The position numbers and the translations under genes are program-made. A stretch of DNA of 45,483 nt from an uncultured bacterium (GTDB lineage: Bacteria > Bacillota > Clostridia > Oscillospirales > Oscillospiraceae): the NCBI GenBank assembly GCA_949288405.1, contig CASEKM010000001.1, positions 1-45,483 on the forward strand, given 5' to 3'. Shown here piece after piece: positions 7,809-15,825 of this stretch; the first letter of the stretch is position 1, and each line of letters begins with the position of its first letter. Below the pieces are notes generated by a model that worked only from the letters and a program-made list of their open reading frames with translations, ran no database searches and was not told where the DNA came from.

Positions 7809-9083
7809 ATGAGCAACAAGCCTGAAAACCTGAACCAGACAGCGGTAAAACCCAGCCGCTCGGTGCTGTTCGGGGCCGCCTTCCTGATGGCCACCTCGGC
7901 CATCGGCCCCGGCTTCCTGACCCAGACGTCCACCTTCACCGCCCAGCACGGGGCGGCCCTGGCCCTGATCATCATTATGGCCATCATCATGGACATCACC
8001 GCCCAGATGAACATCTGGTCGGTGGTCACCGTCTCCAAGATGCGCGCCCAGGACGTGTGCAACAAGCTGCTGCCCGGTCTGGGCTATGTGATCGCCATTC
8101 TGGTGGCCATCGGCGGCCTGGCCTTCAACGTGGGCAACGTGGGCGGCGTGGCCCTGGGCTTCAACGCCATGTTCGGCCTGGACCAGACCATCGGCGCGGT
8201 GGTGGCCGGCTGCTTGGGCATCATCATCTTCATCAACAAGAACGCCAAGACCCTCATGGACAAGGTGGCCACCCTGCTGGCCGCCATCATCCTCATCACC
8301 GTGGTGGTGGTGGCCGTCATCTCCGAGCCCCCTCTGGGCGAGGTGGCCAAGGGCCTCACCCGGGTGGACTACCTGCTGGACCCTGAGACCAAGGCCTTCA
8401 CCGCTCTGACCACCCTGCTGGGCGGCTCCTGCGGCGGCTATATCGCCTTCTCCGGCGCCCACCGCCTGCTGGACGCGGGCATCGCCGGCCCTGAGAACGT
8501 GGGCCACGTGCGCAAGAGCGTCCTCCAGGGCTGCGGCACCTCCGGCTTGGTGCGTATCCTGCTGTTCCTGGCCGTCCTGGGCACCTGCATGAGCGGCACC
8601 CAGTGGATCGCCGAGAACGCCAAGATCATCACCGACGCCGCCAACGGCGGCAACCCCGCCGCCGAGGCCTTCCGCCTGGCTGCCGGCGACCTGGGCTACC
8701 GCCTGTTCGGCCTATGCCTGTTCTCCGCCGGCGTGTCCTCCGTGGTGGGCGCGGCCTTCACCTCCGTGTCCTTCCTGAAGACCCTGCACCCCTTCATCAA
8801 CAAGTATGAGCGCCAGTTCGTGGTGGGCTTCATCGCCTTCTCCACCCTGATGATGGTCATCGTGGGCAACGCCGCCCAGCTGCTGATCATCGCCGGCGCC
8901 TTCAACGGCCTGATCCTGCCCATCACCCTGGGCGTCATGCTCATCGCCAGCCGCAGCAAGCGCATCGTGGGCAGCGAGTACAAGCACCCCATGCCCCTCA
9001 TCATCCTGGGCGCCATCGTGGTGCTCATCTCCCTGTACTCCGGCGTCCAGGCCGTTCCCGGCATCCTGGACCTGTTCGGCTGA
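7809..9083 (+). CDS. NRAMP-like transporter lacking the metal-binding motifs
   Basis: This 424-residue integral membrane protein has about 11 transmembrane segments and the NRAMP (SLC11) fold, comparable with YcsG of the B. subtilis pyroglutamate region. It has a GGGAGG site upstream of the ATG at 7809. In true metal transporters TM1 has DPGN and TM6 has MPH. Here the TM1 equivalent reads IGPGFLTQTSTF and the TM6 equivalent GGSCGGYIAFSGAHRL, so both metal-ligand sets are replaced. Its position inside a 5-oxoprolinase operon suggests that it imports pyroglutamate or a related organic substrate instead of manganese or iron. That substrate is inference; the fold assignment is firm. Confidence 0.85.
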   Translation: MSNKPENLNQTAVKPSRSVLFGAAFLMATSAIGPGFLTQTSTFTAQHGAALALIIIMAIIMDITAQMNIWSVVTVSKMRAQDVCNKLLPGLGYVIAILVAIGGLAFNVGNVGGVALGFNAMFGLDQTIGAVVAGCLGIIIFINKNAKTLMDKVATLLAAIILITVVVVAVISEPPLGEVAKGLTRVDYLLDPETKAFTALTTLLGGSCGGYIAFSGAHRLLDAGIAGPENVGHVRKSVLQGCGTSGLVRILLFLAVLGTCMSGTQWIAENAKIITDAANGGNPAAEAFRLAAGDLGYRLFGLCLFSAGVSSVVGAAFTSVSFLKTLHPFINKYERQFVVGFIAFSTLMMVIVGNAAQLLIIAGAFNGLILPITLGVMLIASRSKRIVGSEYKHPMPLIILGAIVVLISLYSGVQAVPGILDLFG

Positions 9084-9149
9084 TGTTTCCCCTTCCCCGG
9101 CGGGCCCGCCTGAGCGGGCCTGCCGGGAGCAAACAGAAAGGAGCCCTCT

Positions 9150-9887
9150 ATGGCTGACGTAAGATTTCTCCTCTCCGGGGATTCCTCTGTGACGGTGGAG
9201 TTCGGCAACGAGATCAGTCCGGCCATCAACGCCCAGATCCGCGCCTTCAACATCGCCCTGGAGGAGAGCAAGCTCCCCGGCATCACTGAGACAGTGCCCA
9301 CCTACCGCTCCCTCATGGTCCACTACGACCCCGGCGTCATCCGCTATGACGCCCTGGTAAAGGAGATGAAGGGCCTGCTGGGCCAGCTGTCCAACATCCA
9401 GATCCCCCCCAGCGACGTGCTGGAGATCCCCGTCCTCTACGGCGGGGAGTACGGCCCCGACCTGGACTTTGTGGCCGAGCACAACCACAAGACCCCGGAG
9501 GAGGTGGTGAAGATCCACACCTCCACCGAGTACCTCATCTACATGCTGGGCTTCACCCCCGGCTTCACCTACCTGGGCGGCATGAGCGAGGAGATCGCCA
9601 CCCCCCGGCTGAAGCAGCCCCGGGTGAAGATCCCCGCCGGGTCGGTGGGCATCGCCGGCTCCCAGACCGGCGTGTACCCCATCGACTCCCCGGGCGGCTG
9701 GCAGCTCATCGGCCAGACCCCGGTGCGCATGTACGACCCGGACCGGGCGGAGCCCATCCTCCCCAAGGCGGGCGAGTACATCAAGTTCTACTCCATCACC
9801 CAGAAGGAGTTTGACGACATCGCCGCCCAGGAGGCGGCGGGCACCTATGTGTGCAAGCGCCATCCCAGAAAGGAGGGGGCACAGTGA
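9150..9887 (+). CDS. pxpB: 5-oxoprolinase subunit B (KipI family)
   Basis: The protein has 245 residues with an AGGAG site before the ATG at 9150. It shows the carboxyltransferase-domain subfamily 1 fold of KipI/PxpB, with GFTPGFTYLGGM, PAGSVGIAGSQTGVYP and PGGWQLIGQTP as landmarks. PxpB pairs with PxpC, in the same way as the two halves of urea amidolyase/allophanate hydrolase-like proteins, to phosphorylate and process 5-oxoproline. In B. subtilis the homologue KipI was also reported as an inhibitor of the sporulation kinase KinA, so a side role in a spore-former cannot be excluded. It overlaps pxpC by the sequence GTGA. Confidence 0.94.
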   Translation: MADVRFLLSGDSSVTVEFGNEISPAINAQIRAFNIALEESKLPGITETVPTYRSLMVHYDPGVIRYDALVKEMKGLLGQLSNIQIPPSDVLEIPVLYGGEYGPDLDFVAEHNHKTPEEVVKIHTSTEYLIYMLGFTPGFTYLGGMSEEIATPRLKQPRVKIPAGSVGIAGSQTGVYPIDSPGGWQLIGQTPVRMYDPDRAEPILPKAGEYIKFYSITQKEFDDIAAQEAAGTYVCKRHPRKEGAQ

Positions 9888-10825
9888 GCATCACCGTTTT
9901 GAATCCCGGCCTGCTGACCACGGTCCAGGACCTGGGCCGGGTGGGCTATCAGCAGTTCGGCGTGTCCGTCTCCGGCGTCATGGACCCCCGGGCCGCCGCC
10001 ACCGCCAACATCCTGGTGGGCAACCCGGAGGACGAGGCGGTGCTGGAGTGCACCATGCTGGGGCCCCAGCTGCGCTTTGACGCGGCCAACACCATCGCCA
10101 TCACCGGCGGAGACCTGATGGCCTCCCTGGACGGGCAGCCGGTGCCCACCTACCGGGCCGTGGCCGTCCAGGCGGGACAGACCCTCCGCTTCCAGGCCCC
10201 CAAGACCGGATGCCGGGCCTACATCGCCTTTACCGGCGGCCTGGACATCCCCGTGGTCATGGGCAGCCGCTCCACCTACATGAAGGCCAAGATCGGCGGC
10301 TTCCAGGGCCGGAAGCTCCAGAAGGACGACGTGATCGGCTTCCGGGCCCCCGGCGCCCCCAAGAACCTGACGGAGCGGTACATCTACCCCGAGTTCATCC
10401 CCCGGCCGGTGTACACCATCCGGGTGGTGATGGGCCCCCAGGACGACGCCTTCACCCCCCAGGGCATCGCCACCTTCCTGGGAGAGACCTACTCTGTCAC
10501 CAACGAGTTTGACCGCATGGGCTGCCGCCTGGACGGGACCCCCATCCAGCACATCACCGACGGCAACATCATCTCCGACGGCATCGCCTTCGGGGCCATC
10601 CAGGTGCCCACCGAGGGCAAGCCCATCATCATGGGCGCCGACCGGCAGACCACCGGCGGCTACACCAAGATCGCCAACGTGATCTCCGCCGACTTCCGCC
10701 TCCTGGGCCAGCTGAAGGCCGGGGACAAGGTGAAGTTCGAGAAGGTGTCCATCCAGGAGGCCCAGCAGGCCCTGCTGAACCAGCGGGCCGCCCTGCGGAC
10801 CCTGCGCCGGTCGCTGGATATGTAA
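9884..10825 (+). CDS. pxpC: 5-oxoprolinase subunit C (KipA family)
   Basis: The protein has 313 residues from a GTG at 9884, with AAGGAGGGGGC upstream, overlapping the pxpB stop. It is the carboxyltransferase-domain subfamily 2 partner; landmarks are LTTVQDLGRVGYQQFGVS, SGVMDPRA, AITGGDLMASLDG, AYIAFTGGLDIP and TTGGYTKIANV. It acts in the cytoplasm with PxpA and PxpB to hydrolyse 5-oxoproline with ATP. An upstream ATG at 9851 lies inside pxpB and has no ribosome binding site. Confidence 0.94.
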   Translation: MSITVLNPGLLTTVQDLGRVGYQQFGVSVSGVMDPRAAATANILVGNPEDEAVLECTMLGPQLRFDAANTIAITGGDLMASLDGQPVPTYRAVAVQAGQTLRFQAPKTGCRAYIAFTGGLDIPVVMGSRSTYMKAKIGGFQGRKLQKDDVIGFRAPGAPKNLTERYIYPEFIPRPVYTIRVVMGPQDDAFTPQGIATFLGETYSVTNEFDRMGCRLDGTPIQHITDGNIISDGIAFGAIQVPTEGKPIIMGADRQTTGGYTKIANVISADFRLLGQLKAGDKVKFEKVSIQEAQQALLNQRAALRTLRRSLDM

Positions 10826-10879
10826 CCACAAAAAATTCCCGCTCCAAGGCGGGAGATAAAACAGAAGGGATGGTTTTTT

Positions 10880-11701
10880 ATGGCATTTGATATCACCCCC
10901 TATATCGACATGAAACCCGCTGAGGTGCGCAAGCTCATCCGGGAGGGCGTCATCGACTTCCCCACCGCCGGCATGTGCCGGGGCTATGCCCAGGCCAACC
11001 TGGCCATCCTGCCCCCGGAGTACGCCGCCGACTTTGAGCAGTTCACCAAGCTCAACCCCTTCCCCTGCCCGGTGCTGGAGATCATCCGGGGCACCCCGGA
11101 GACCCACGCCATGGGCGAGGGGGGCAACATCGTCACCGACATCCCCCGGTACCGCATCTATGAGAACGGCGTGTTCACCAAGGAGCTCACCGACGCCTCC
11201 GAGTACTGGAAGGAGGGCTATGTGGGCTTCCTGATCGGCTGCTCCTTCTCCTTTGAGGAGGCCCTGATGGCCGCCGGCATCCCCGTGCGCCACATCGAGA
11301 TGGGCCGCAACGTGCCCATGTACAAGACCAACATCCAGACCGTGAAGTCCGGCCCCTTTGAGGGACCCATGGTGTGCTCCATGCGGCCCATGACCCCGGA
11401 GCAGGCCCAGAAGGCCTATGACATCACCGTGAAGATGCCCAACGTCCACGGGGCCCCGGTACAGATCGGCGACCCGGAGAAGATCGGCGTCAAGGACGTG
11501 ATGAAGCCCGACTACGGCGATCCCGTGGAGATCCGTCCCGGCGAGGTGCCCGTGTTCTGGCCCTGCGGCGTCACCCCCCAGGCGGCGGTGGAGAACGCCA
11601 AGCCCCCCATCGTCATCACCCACGCCCCCGGCCATATGTTCATCACCGATATCCTCAATACGGAGCTGAACGACTATCTGGAGGCCCAGAAGCACAAGTA
11701 A
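10880..11701 (+). CDS. YcsI/DUF1445 family putative hydro-lyase (D-glutamate cyclase family)
   Basis: This soluble protein of 273 residues starts MAFDITPYIDMKPAEVRKLI. It carries the family landmarks FPTAGMCRGYAQANLAILP, GFLIGCSFSFEEAL, MYKTNI and THAPGHMFITD. Members are annotated as putative hydro-lyases, and a mitochondrial relative converts D-glutamate to 5-oxo-D-proline. As the last gene of the pxp operon, after a 54-base gap with a small TCCCGC/GCGGGA hairpin, it probably feeds or salvages 5-oxoproline or its D isomer. It is the counterpart of B. subtilis ycsI beside kipI/kipA. The exact reaction is not visible in the sequence. Confidence 0.88.
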   Translation: MAFDITPYIDMKPAEVRKLIREGVIDFPTAGMCRGYAQANLAILPPEYAADFEQFTKLNPFPCPVLEIIRGTPETHAMGEGGNIVTDIPRYRIYENGVFTKELTDASEYWKEGYVGFLIGCSFSFEEALMAAGIPVRHIEMGRNVPMYKTNIQTVKSGPFEGPMVCSMRPMTPEQAQKAYDITVKMPNVHGAPVQIGDPEKIGVKDVMKPDYGDPVEIRPGEVPVFWPCGVTPQAAVENAKPPIVITHAPGHMFITDILNTELNDYLEAQKHK

Positions 11702-11737
11702 CGTTCCCCCTGTATTCCCCCAGTCACCTCTTCCCAT

Positions 11738-11771
11738 TAAAACGGCCCCGGTCCCCTGCGGACCGGGGCCG
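11738..11771 (-). terminator. Strong hairpin between convergent operons
   Basis: Perfect 12-base arms CGGCCCCGGTCC and GGACCGGGGCCG (11743-11771) enclose a CCTGC loop. On the minus strand TTTTAATGGG follows, which suits termination of the crp/fnr gene; on the plus strand no good T-run follows, though it may also stop the pxp operon. Confidence 0.7.
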
Positions 11772-11775
11772 CAGA

Positions 11776-11970
11776 CTGTTAAAAAAGTCCAAGGACTTTT
11801 TCAACAGCCTGCAAAAATGCCGTTACTTTCCCGCCGCGCAGCGGCGTAAAAGTCCTCGCTGCGCTCGCTGAACGCCTTGTCGTACAAGGCGTTCAGGGCA
11901 TTCGATCCCACTCGAGGCGGGCTGCCGCCCCCTCGAGCTCCCCCACCCATACTGAGGCGTTTTCTGCTCA
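11776..11970. repeat. Palindromic intergenic repeat cluster
   Basis: Three hairpins follow one another: CTGTTAAAAAAGTCC facing its near-complement with a 2-base loop at 11776-11808, perfect 13-base arms CTGAACGCCTTGT around CGT at 11868-11896, and CTCGAGGCGGG against CCGCCCCCTCGAG around 11912-11937. No credible gene is present. The modular layout is that of a non-autonomous repeat (REP- or MITE-like). Confidence 0.55.
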
Positions 11971-11978
11971 ATCGAGGG

Positions 11979-12605
11979 TCAGCCGCCCTCCCCGCACAGC
12001 GTCTGGAGCTCCTCCCGGCGCAGCAGGCGGATCTGCCGGTACTCCAGTGCCAGCACCCCGCCGCGGGCCAGGCTGTTGAGCTGCCGGCTCACCGTCACCC
12101 GGCTGGCGGAGATGGAGGCGGCAATCTCCTCCTGGGTACAGCGGACCACCCCCGCCTCATCGGCCCGGGACAGGAGGAACCGGGCCAGCCGCCACTGGGC
12201 GGGGCGGAAGGCCATGTCGTCCAGCTGCTCGGACAGCAGGCGCACCGTCCGGGCCAGGTACTGGAGCATGGCCATGGCCAGCTCCGGGTCCCGGGCCACC
12301 GCCTGGGTGACCAGCTCCCGGTCGATGGGCACCAGCTCGCAGGGGGTGAGGGCCACCGCCGAGGACACCCGGGGCAGCCGGTCAAAGAAGGAGGCCTCCC
12401 CGAAGAGGCTCCCCGCCTGGTACAGATTCAGCACCCGCTCCGCCCCGCCGCCGGACTGGATGAAGCTCTTCACCCGCCCCTTTTTCAGGTAGTAGAAGCA
12501 GGTGGCCTCCGTGTCCTGCAGATAGATCAGGTGTCCCGGGGAGCACCGCACCGCCGGGCGGCTCTCGGCGAAGGTCTTCCAGGGGCCCAGTTCAAAGTTC
12601 TCCAA
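11979..12605 (-). CDS. Crp/Fnr family transcriptional regulator
   Basis: The protein has 208 residues from a TTG start at 12605, with AAAGGAG ten bases upstream; the nearby ATG is out of frame and quickly terminated. The N-terminal cyclic-nucleotide-binding-like beta-roll (PGHLIYLQDTEATCFYYLKKG, GSLFGEASFFDRLPR) is joined by a dimerisation helix to a winged helix with RCTQEEIAASISASRVTVSRQL. No Fnr-type cysteine cluster is present, so the effector is unknown. It is divergent from leuC with overlapping promoters, which suggests autoregulation or control of the leu genes, but the nature of its regulon is only inferred from position. Confidence 0.88.
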   Translation of the reverse strand: MENFELGPWKTFAESRPAVRCSPGHLIYLQDTEATCFYYLKKGRVKSFIQSGGGAERVLNLYQAGSLFGEASFFDRLPRVSSAVALTPCELVPIDRELVTQAVARDPELAMAMLQYLARTVRLLSEQLDDMAFRPAQWRLARFLLSRADEAGVVRCTQEEIAASISASRVTVSRQLNSLARGGVLALEYRQIRLLRREELQTLCGEGG

Positions 12606-12686
12606 AGCGCATCCGCTCCTTTCGCGGGGCGGCCTGCGGCCGCCCGGTCGTCCCGGCGCTTCCGCCGCCGCTTGCGGCGCGGTAGG

Positions 12687-12734
12687 GGGACATATTTTTC
12701 TTTTGATTGTATCATACTTAACATTCTTTTTCCA
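12687..12734. promoter_or_regulatory. Divergent overlapping promoters, crp/fnr and leuC
   Basis: On the plus strand GGGACA (12687-12692), a 17-base spacer and TATCAT (12710-12715) point to leuC. On the minus strand TGGAAA (12729-12734), 17 bases and TACAAT (12706-12711) point to the regulator. The overlap contains TTGAT-TGT-ATCAT, which resembles half-sites of Crp/Fnr proteins but has spacing 3 instead of 4. The regulator leader also holds a perfect GGGCGGCC/GGCCGCCC hairpin at 12627-12645. Confidence 0.45.
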
Positions 12735-12784
12735 TGGTTTCTGTTAGGCTGGAGGCAAGAAAAAACGAGGAGGGATCATTCGCT

Positions 12785-14041
12785 ATGGGAATGACCATGA
12801 CGCAGAAAATCCTGGCCAAGCACGCCGGGCTGGATCACGTGGAGGTGGGGGAGCTCATCGAGGCCAAGGTGGACATGGTGCTGGGCAACGACATCACCAC
12901 TCCGGTGGCCATCACCGAGTTTGAGAAGGCGGGCTTCACCCAGGTCTTTGACAAGGACAAGATCTCCATCGTCCTGGACCACTACACCCCCTGCAAGGAC
13001 ATCAAGTCCGCCGAGCTGTGCCTGCAGGCCCGGACCTTCGCCCACAAGCATAACATCACCAACTTCTTCGACGTGGGCCAGATGGGGGTGGAGCACGCCC
13101 TGCTGCCCGAGAAGGGGCTGTGCGCCCCTGGGGAGATCATCGTGGGAGCCGACTCCCACACCTGCACCTACGGGGCGCTGGGGGCCTTCTCCACCGGCAT
13201 CGGCTCCACCGACATGGCCGCCGCCATGGCCACCGGCTTTCTGTGGTTCAAGGTGCCCGCCGCCATCAAGGTGACCCTCAAGGGCAAGCTGCAGCCCATG
13301 GTGTCCGGCAAGGACGTGATCCTCCACCTGATCGGCCAGATCGGGGTGGACGGCGCCCTGTACCAGTCCCTGGAGTTCGCCGGGGAGGGCGTGGCCTCCC
13401 TGTCCATGGACGACCGGTTCACCATCTCCAACATGGCCATCGAGGCGGGCGGCAAGAACGGCATCTTCCCCGTGGACGAGAAGACCATGGAGTACATCAA
13501 CGGCCGGGTGGACCGCCCCTGCGAGGCCTTCGAGGCCGACCCGGACGCGGTGTACGCCCGGGAGGTGGTCATCGACCTGGATACCCTGGAGCCCACCGTG
13601 GCCATGCCCCACCTGCCGGAGAACACCAAGGTGGTGTCTGAGGTGGCCGGCCTGCCCATCAACCAGGTGGTCATCGGCTCCTGCACCAACGGCCGCATCA
13701 GCGACCTGCGCGCCGCCGCCGCCGTCCTCAAGGGCAAGAAGGTGGCGGACAACGTGCGGTGCATCGTCATCCCCGCCACCCAGGAGATCGTTCTCCAGGC
13801 CATGAAGGAGGGCCTCATTCAGACCTTCATCGAGGCCGGCTGCGCCGTCTCCACCCCCACCTGCGGCCCCTGCCTGGGGGGACACATGGGCGTCATGGCC
13901 GAGGGGGAGCGCACCGTCTCCACCACCAACCGCAACTTCGTGGGCCGCATGGGCCACGTGAGCTCTGAGGTCATCCTGGCCTCCCCCGCCGTGGCCGCCG
14001 CCTCCGCCGTGGCCGGCTGTGTGGCCGATCCCCGCGTCTGA
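12785..14041 (+). CDS. leuC: 3-isopropylmalate dehydratase large subunit
   Basis: This is an aconitase-superfamily [4Fe-4S] enzyme of leucine biosynthesis that isomerises 2- to 3-isopropylmalate together with LeuD. It has 418 residues starting MGMTMTQKILAKHAG, with GGAGGG upstream; the longer frame to 12734 lacks a site. Cluster ligands are Cys300 in GSCTNG and Cys360/Cys363 in CGPCLGG, and the GADSHTCTYGALGAFSTGIGSTD active-site segment is present. The roughly 420-residue length is the short clostridial/archaeal LeuC type, which can be hard to tell from homoaconitase or citramalate-pathway isomerases. leuD and leuB downstream favour the leucine role; no leuA is seen nearby. Confidence 0.92.
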   Translation: MGMTMTQKILAKHAGLDHVEVGELIEAKVDMVLGNDITTPVAITEFEKAGFTQVFDKDKISIVLDHYTPCKDIKSAELCLQARTFAHKHNITNFFDVGQMGVEHALLPEKGLCAPGEIIVGADSHTCTYGALGAFSTGIGSTDMAAAMATGFLWFKVPAAIKVTLKGKLQPMVSGKDVILHLIGQIGVDGALYQSLEFAGEGVASLSMDDRFTISNMAIEAGGKNGIFPVDEKTMEYINGRVDRPCEAFEADPDAVYAREVVIDLDTLEPTVAMPHLPENTKVVSEVAGLPINQVVIGSCTNGRISDLRAAAAVLKGKKVADNVRCIVIPATQEIVLQAMKEGLIQTFIEAGCAVSTPTCGPCLGGHMGVMAEGERTVSTTNRNFVGRMGHVSSEVILASPAVAAASAVAGCVADPRV

Positions 14042-14160
14042 AACGCACAGCGTTTCAGACGCAATGAGGAATTAGAAGTTAGGAATTAGGAATTTTGTCC
14101 GGCGCAGCTGGACACCCTGTCTCCACTCTCAACTCTTCACTCTCCACTCTATAAAAAAGA
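14036..14160. repeat. Intergenic repeat between leuC and leuD
   Basis: A perfect inverted repeat with arms GTCTGAAACGC and loop ACA (14036-14060) overlaps the leuC stop codon. It is followed by the low-complexity direct repeats GAATTAGAAGTTAGGAATTAG and CTCTCCACTCTCAACTCTTC (to about 14152), a signature of interspersed repeats in gut Clostridia. It interrupts the expected tight leuCD spacing, leaving about 150 bases. Confidence 0.55.
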
Positions 14161-14188
14161 GTTTATCGAGAAAGGAATTGACCGATCT

Positions 14189-14674
14189 ATGAAGGTATAT
14201 AAGTACGGCGCCAACGTGGACACCGACGTGATCATCCCCGCCCGGCACCTGAACGACCCCTCCCCTGCCGCCCTGGCCTCCCACTGCATGGAGGACATCG
14301 ACGCCTCCTTCGCCTCCACCGTGGAGGCGGGGGACATCGTGGTGGCCGGCCCCAACTTCGGCTGCGGCTCCAGCCGGGAGCACGCCCCCCTGGCGCTCAA
14401 GTCCTGCGGGGTGAAGTGCGTCATCGCCCCCTCCTTCGCCCGCATCTTCTACCGCAACGCCATCAACATCGGCTTCCCCATCGTGGAGTGCGCCCAGGCG
14501 GCCGAGGAGATCCAGGCCGGGGACCAGGTGGACGTGGACTTTTCTACTGGCGTGATTACAGACACTACCCAGGGCAAGACCTGGCAGGCCGCCCCCTTCC
14601 CGGCGTTCATTGACGGGATCATCCAGAGCGGCGGGCTGCTCAACTCCCTGAAAGCGCGGGGGGTGGCGAAATGA
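14189..14674 (+). CDS. leuD: 3-isopropylmalate dehydratase small subunit
   Basis: LeuD is the small swivelling subunit that completes the isopropylmalate isomerase active site with LeuC. It has 161 residues with AAAGGAATT upstream of the ATG at 14189. Landmarks are NVDTDVIIPARHL, GPNFGCGSSREHAPLAL and FARIFYRNAINIGFPIVEC; the short length matches the 160-170-residue type paired with short LeuC. Its stop overlaps the leuB start (ATGA), so translation of the two is probably coupled. Confidence 0.94.
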   Translation: MKVYKYGANVDTDVIIPARHLNDPSPAALASHCMEDIDASFASTVEAGDIVVAGPNFGCGSSREHAPLALKSCGVKCVIAPSFARIFYRNAINIGFPIVECAQAAEEIQAGDQVDVDFSTGVITDTTQGKTWQAAPFPAFIDGIIQSGGLLNSLKARGVAK

Positions 14675-15747
14675 ACTACAAGATCGCATTGATCCGGGGC
14701 GACGGCATCGGCCCCGAGGTGGTGGGCGAGGCCGTCAAGGTCATGGAGGCCGTGGGGGAGAAGTTCGGCCACACCTTCACCTTTGAGGACATTCTCATGG
14801 GCGGCTGCGCCATTGACGCGGTGGGCAAGTCCTACCCGGAGGGCACGGCGGAGAAGTGCAAAGCCTGCGACGCGGTCCTCCTGGGGGCGGTGGGCGGACC
14901 CAAGTGGGGCCACTCCACCGACCCGGACAAGCGGCCCGAGACCGCCCTGCTGTCCATCCGCAAGGACCTGGGGCTGTACGCCAACCTGCGCCCCGCCGCC
15001 CTGCGCCCCGCCCTGGCCGACGCCTGCCCCCTGAAGAAGGAGACGGCGGAGAAGGGCATCGACCTGATGATGGTCCGGGAACTCACTGGCGGCATCTACT
15101 TCGGCAAGAAGGAGCGCTACCAGACCGAGGACCGGGGTGAGGAGGCCGCCGACCGGATGGCCTACTCCGAGCAGGAGATCGAGCGCATCGGCCGCCGGGC
15201 CTTCGAGCTGGCCCGTCTCCGCCGGGGAAAGGTGTCCAGCGTGGACAAGGCCAACGTACTGGAGACCTCCCGCCTGTGGCGGTCCATCATGCACCGCCTG
15301 GCGGAGGAGTACAGCGACGTGCAGTATGAGGACGTGCTGGTGGACAACGCCGCCATGCAGCTGGTGCGGGACCCCAGCCAGTTCGACGTGGTGGTCACCG
15401 AGAACATGTTCGGGGACATCCTCTCCGACGAGGCCAGTATGATCACCGGCTCCATCGGCCTGCTGCCCTCCGCCTCCATCGGGGACACCGCCCCCGGCCT
15501 GTACGAGCCCATCCACGGCTCCGCCCCCGACATCGCCGGGCAGGACAAGGCCAACCCCATCGCCACCATCCTGTCGGTGGCCATGATGTTCCGGTACTCC
15601 TTCCACCTGGCCGACGAGGCCGCCGCCATCGAAAAGGCGGTGGACGCCGTCCTGGCCCAGGGCTGGCGCACCCCCGACATCGCCAAGGCGGGAGAGACCG
15701 CCATCGGCACCCAGGAGATGGGCCGCCGCATCCGGGAGGCCCTGTAA
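14671..15747 (+). CDS. leuB: 3-isopropylmalate dehydrogenase
   Basis: LeuB oxidatively decarboxylates 3-isopropylmalate with NAD to 2-oxoisocaproate, the step before transamination to leucine. It has 358 residues, the standard size. Visible motifs include IRGDGIGPEVVGEAV at the N-terminus, MVRELTGGIYFG, the metal- and substrate-binding VTENMFGDILSDEASMITG and the NAD-binding HGSAPDIAGQDKANP. It ends the leuCDB run and is followed by a strong terminator. Confidence 0.96.
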   Translation: MNYKIALIRGDGIGPEVVGEAVKVMEAVGEKFGHTFTFEDILMGGCAIDAVGKSYPEGTAEKCKACDAVLLGAVGGPKWGHSTDPDKRPETALLSIRKDLGLYANLRPAALRPALADACPLKKETAEKGIDLMMVRELTGGIYFGKKERYQTEDRGEEAADRMAYSEQEIERIGRRAFELARLRRGKVSSVDKANVLETSRLWRSIMHRLAEEYSDVQYEDVLVDNAAMQLVRDPSQFDVVVTENMFGDILSDEASMITGSIGLLPSASIGDTAPGLYEPIHGSAPDIAGQDKANPIATILSVAMMFRYSFHLADEAAAIEKAVDAVLAQGWRTPDIAKAGETAIGTQEMGRRIREAL

Positions 15748-15762
15748 CATTAGATCCCCACC

Positions 15763-15816
15763 AACAGACAAGCGGAAAGAGATCTCTCTCCTTCCGCTTG
15801 TCTGTTTTCCTGTTTT
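15763..15816 (+). terminator. Terminator after leuB
   Basis: Perfect 15-base arms AACAGACAAGCGGAA (15763-15777) and TTCCGCTTGTCTGTT (15792-15806) are followed by TTCCTGTTTTTG. The convergent spoIVA 3' part ends at 15826, so the hairpin may serve both strands. Confidence 0.88.
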
Positions 15817-15825
15817 TGTGGGCGG

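Noticed and set aside
5042..8065. Very long open frames on the strand opposite the regulator, pxpA and transporter genes
   Set aside because: They are antisense shadows of GC-rich coding DNA, with Gly/Ala/His/Val-rich low-complexity translations, no ribosome binding sites and recognisable families on the other strand.
8084..9301. Minus-strand Met-rich frames opposite the NRAMP-like gene
   Set aside because: Their composition mirrors the transmembrane codons of the true gene and no start signals are present.
11868..11896. Palindromes considered as a CRISPR repeat
   Set aside because: There is no regularly spaced array and no cas gene in the window.
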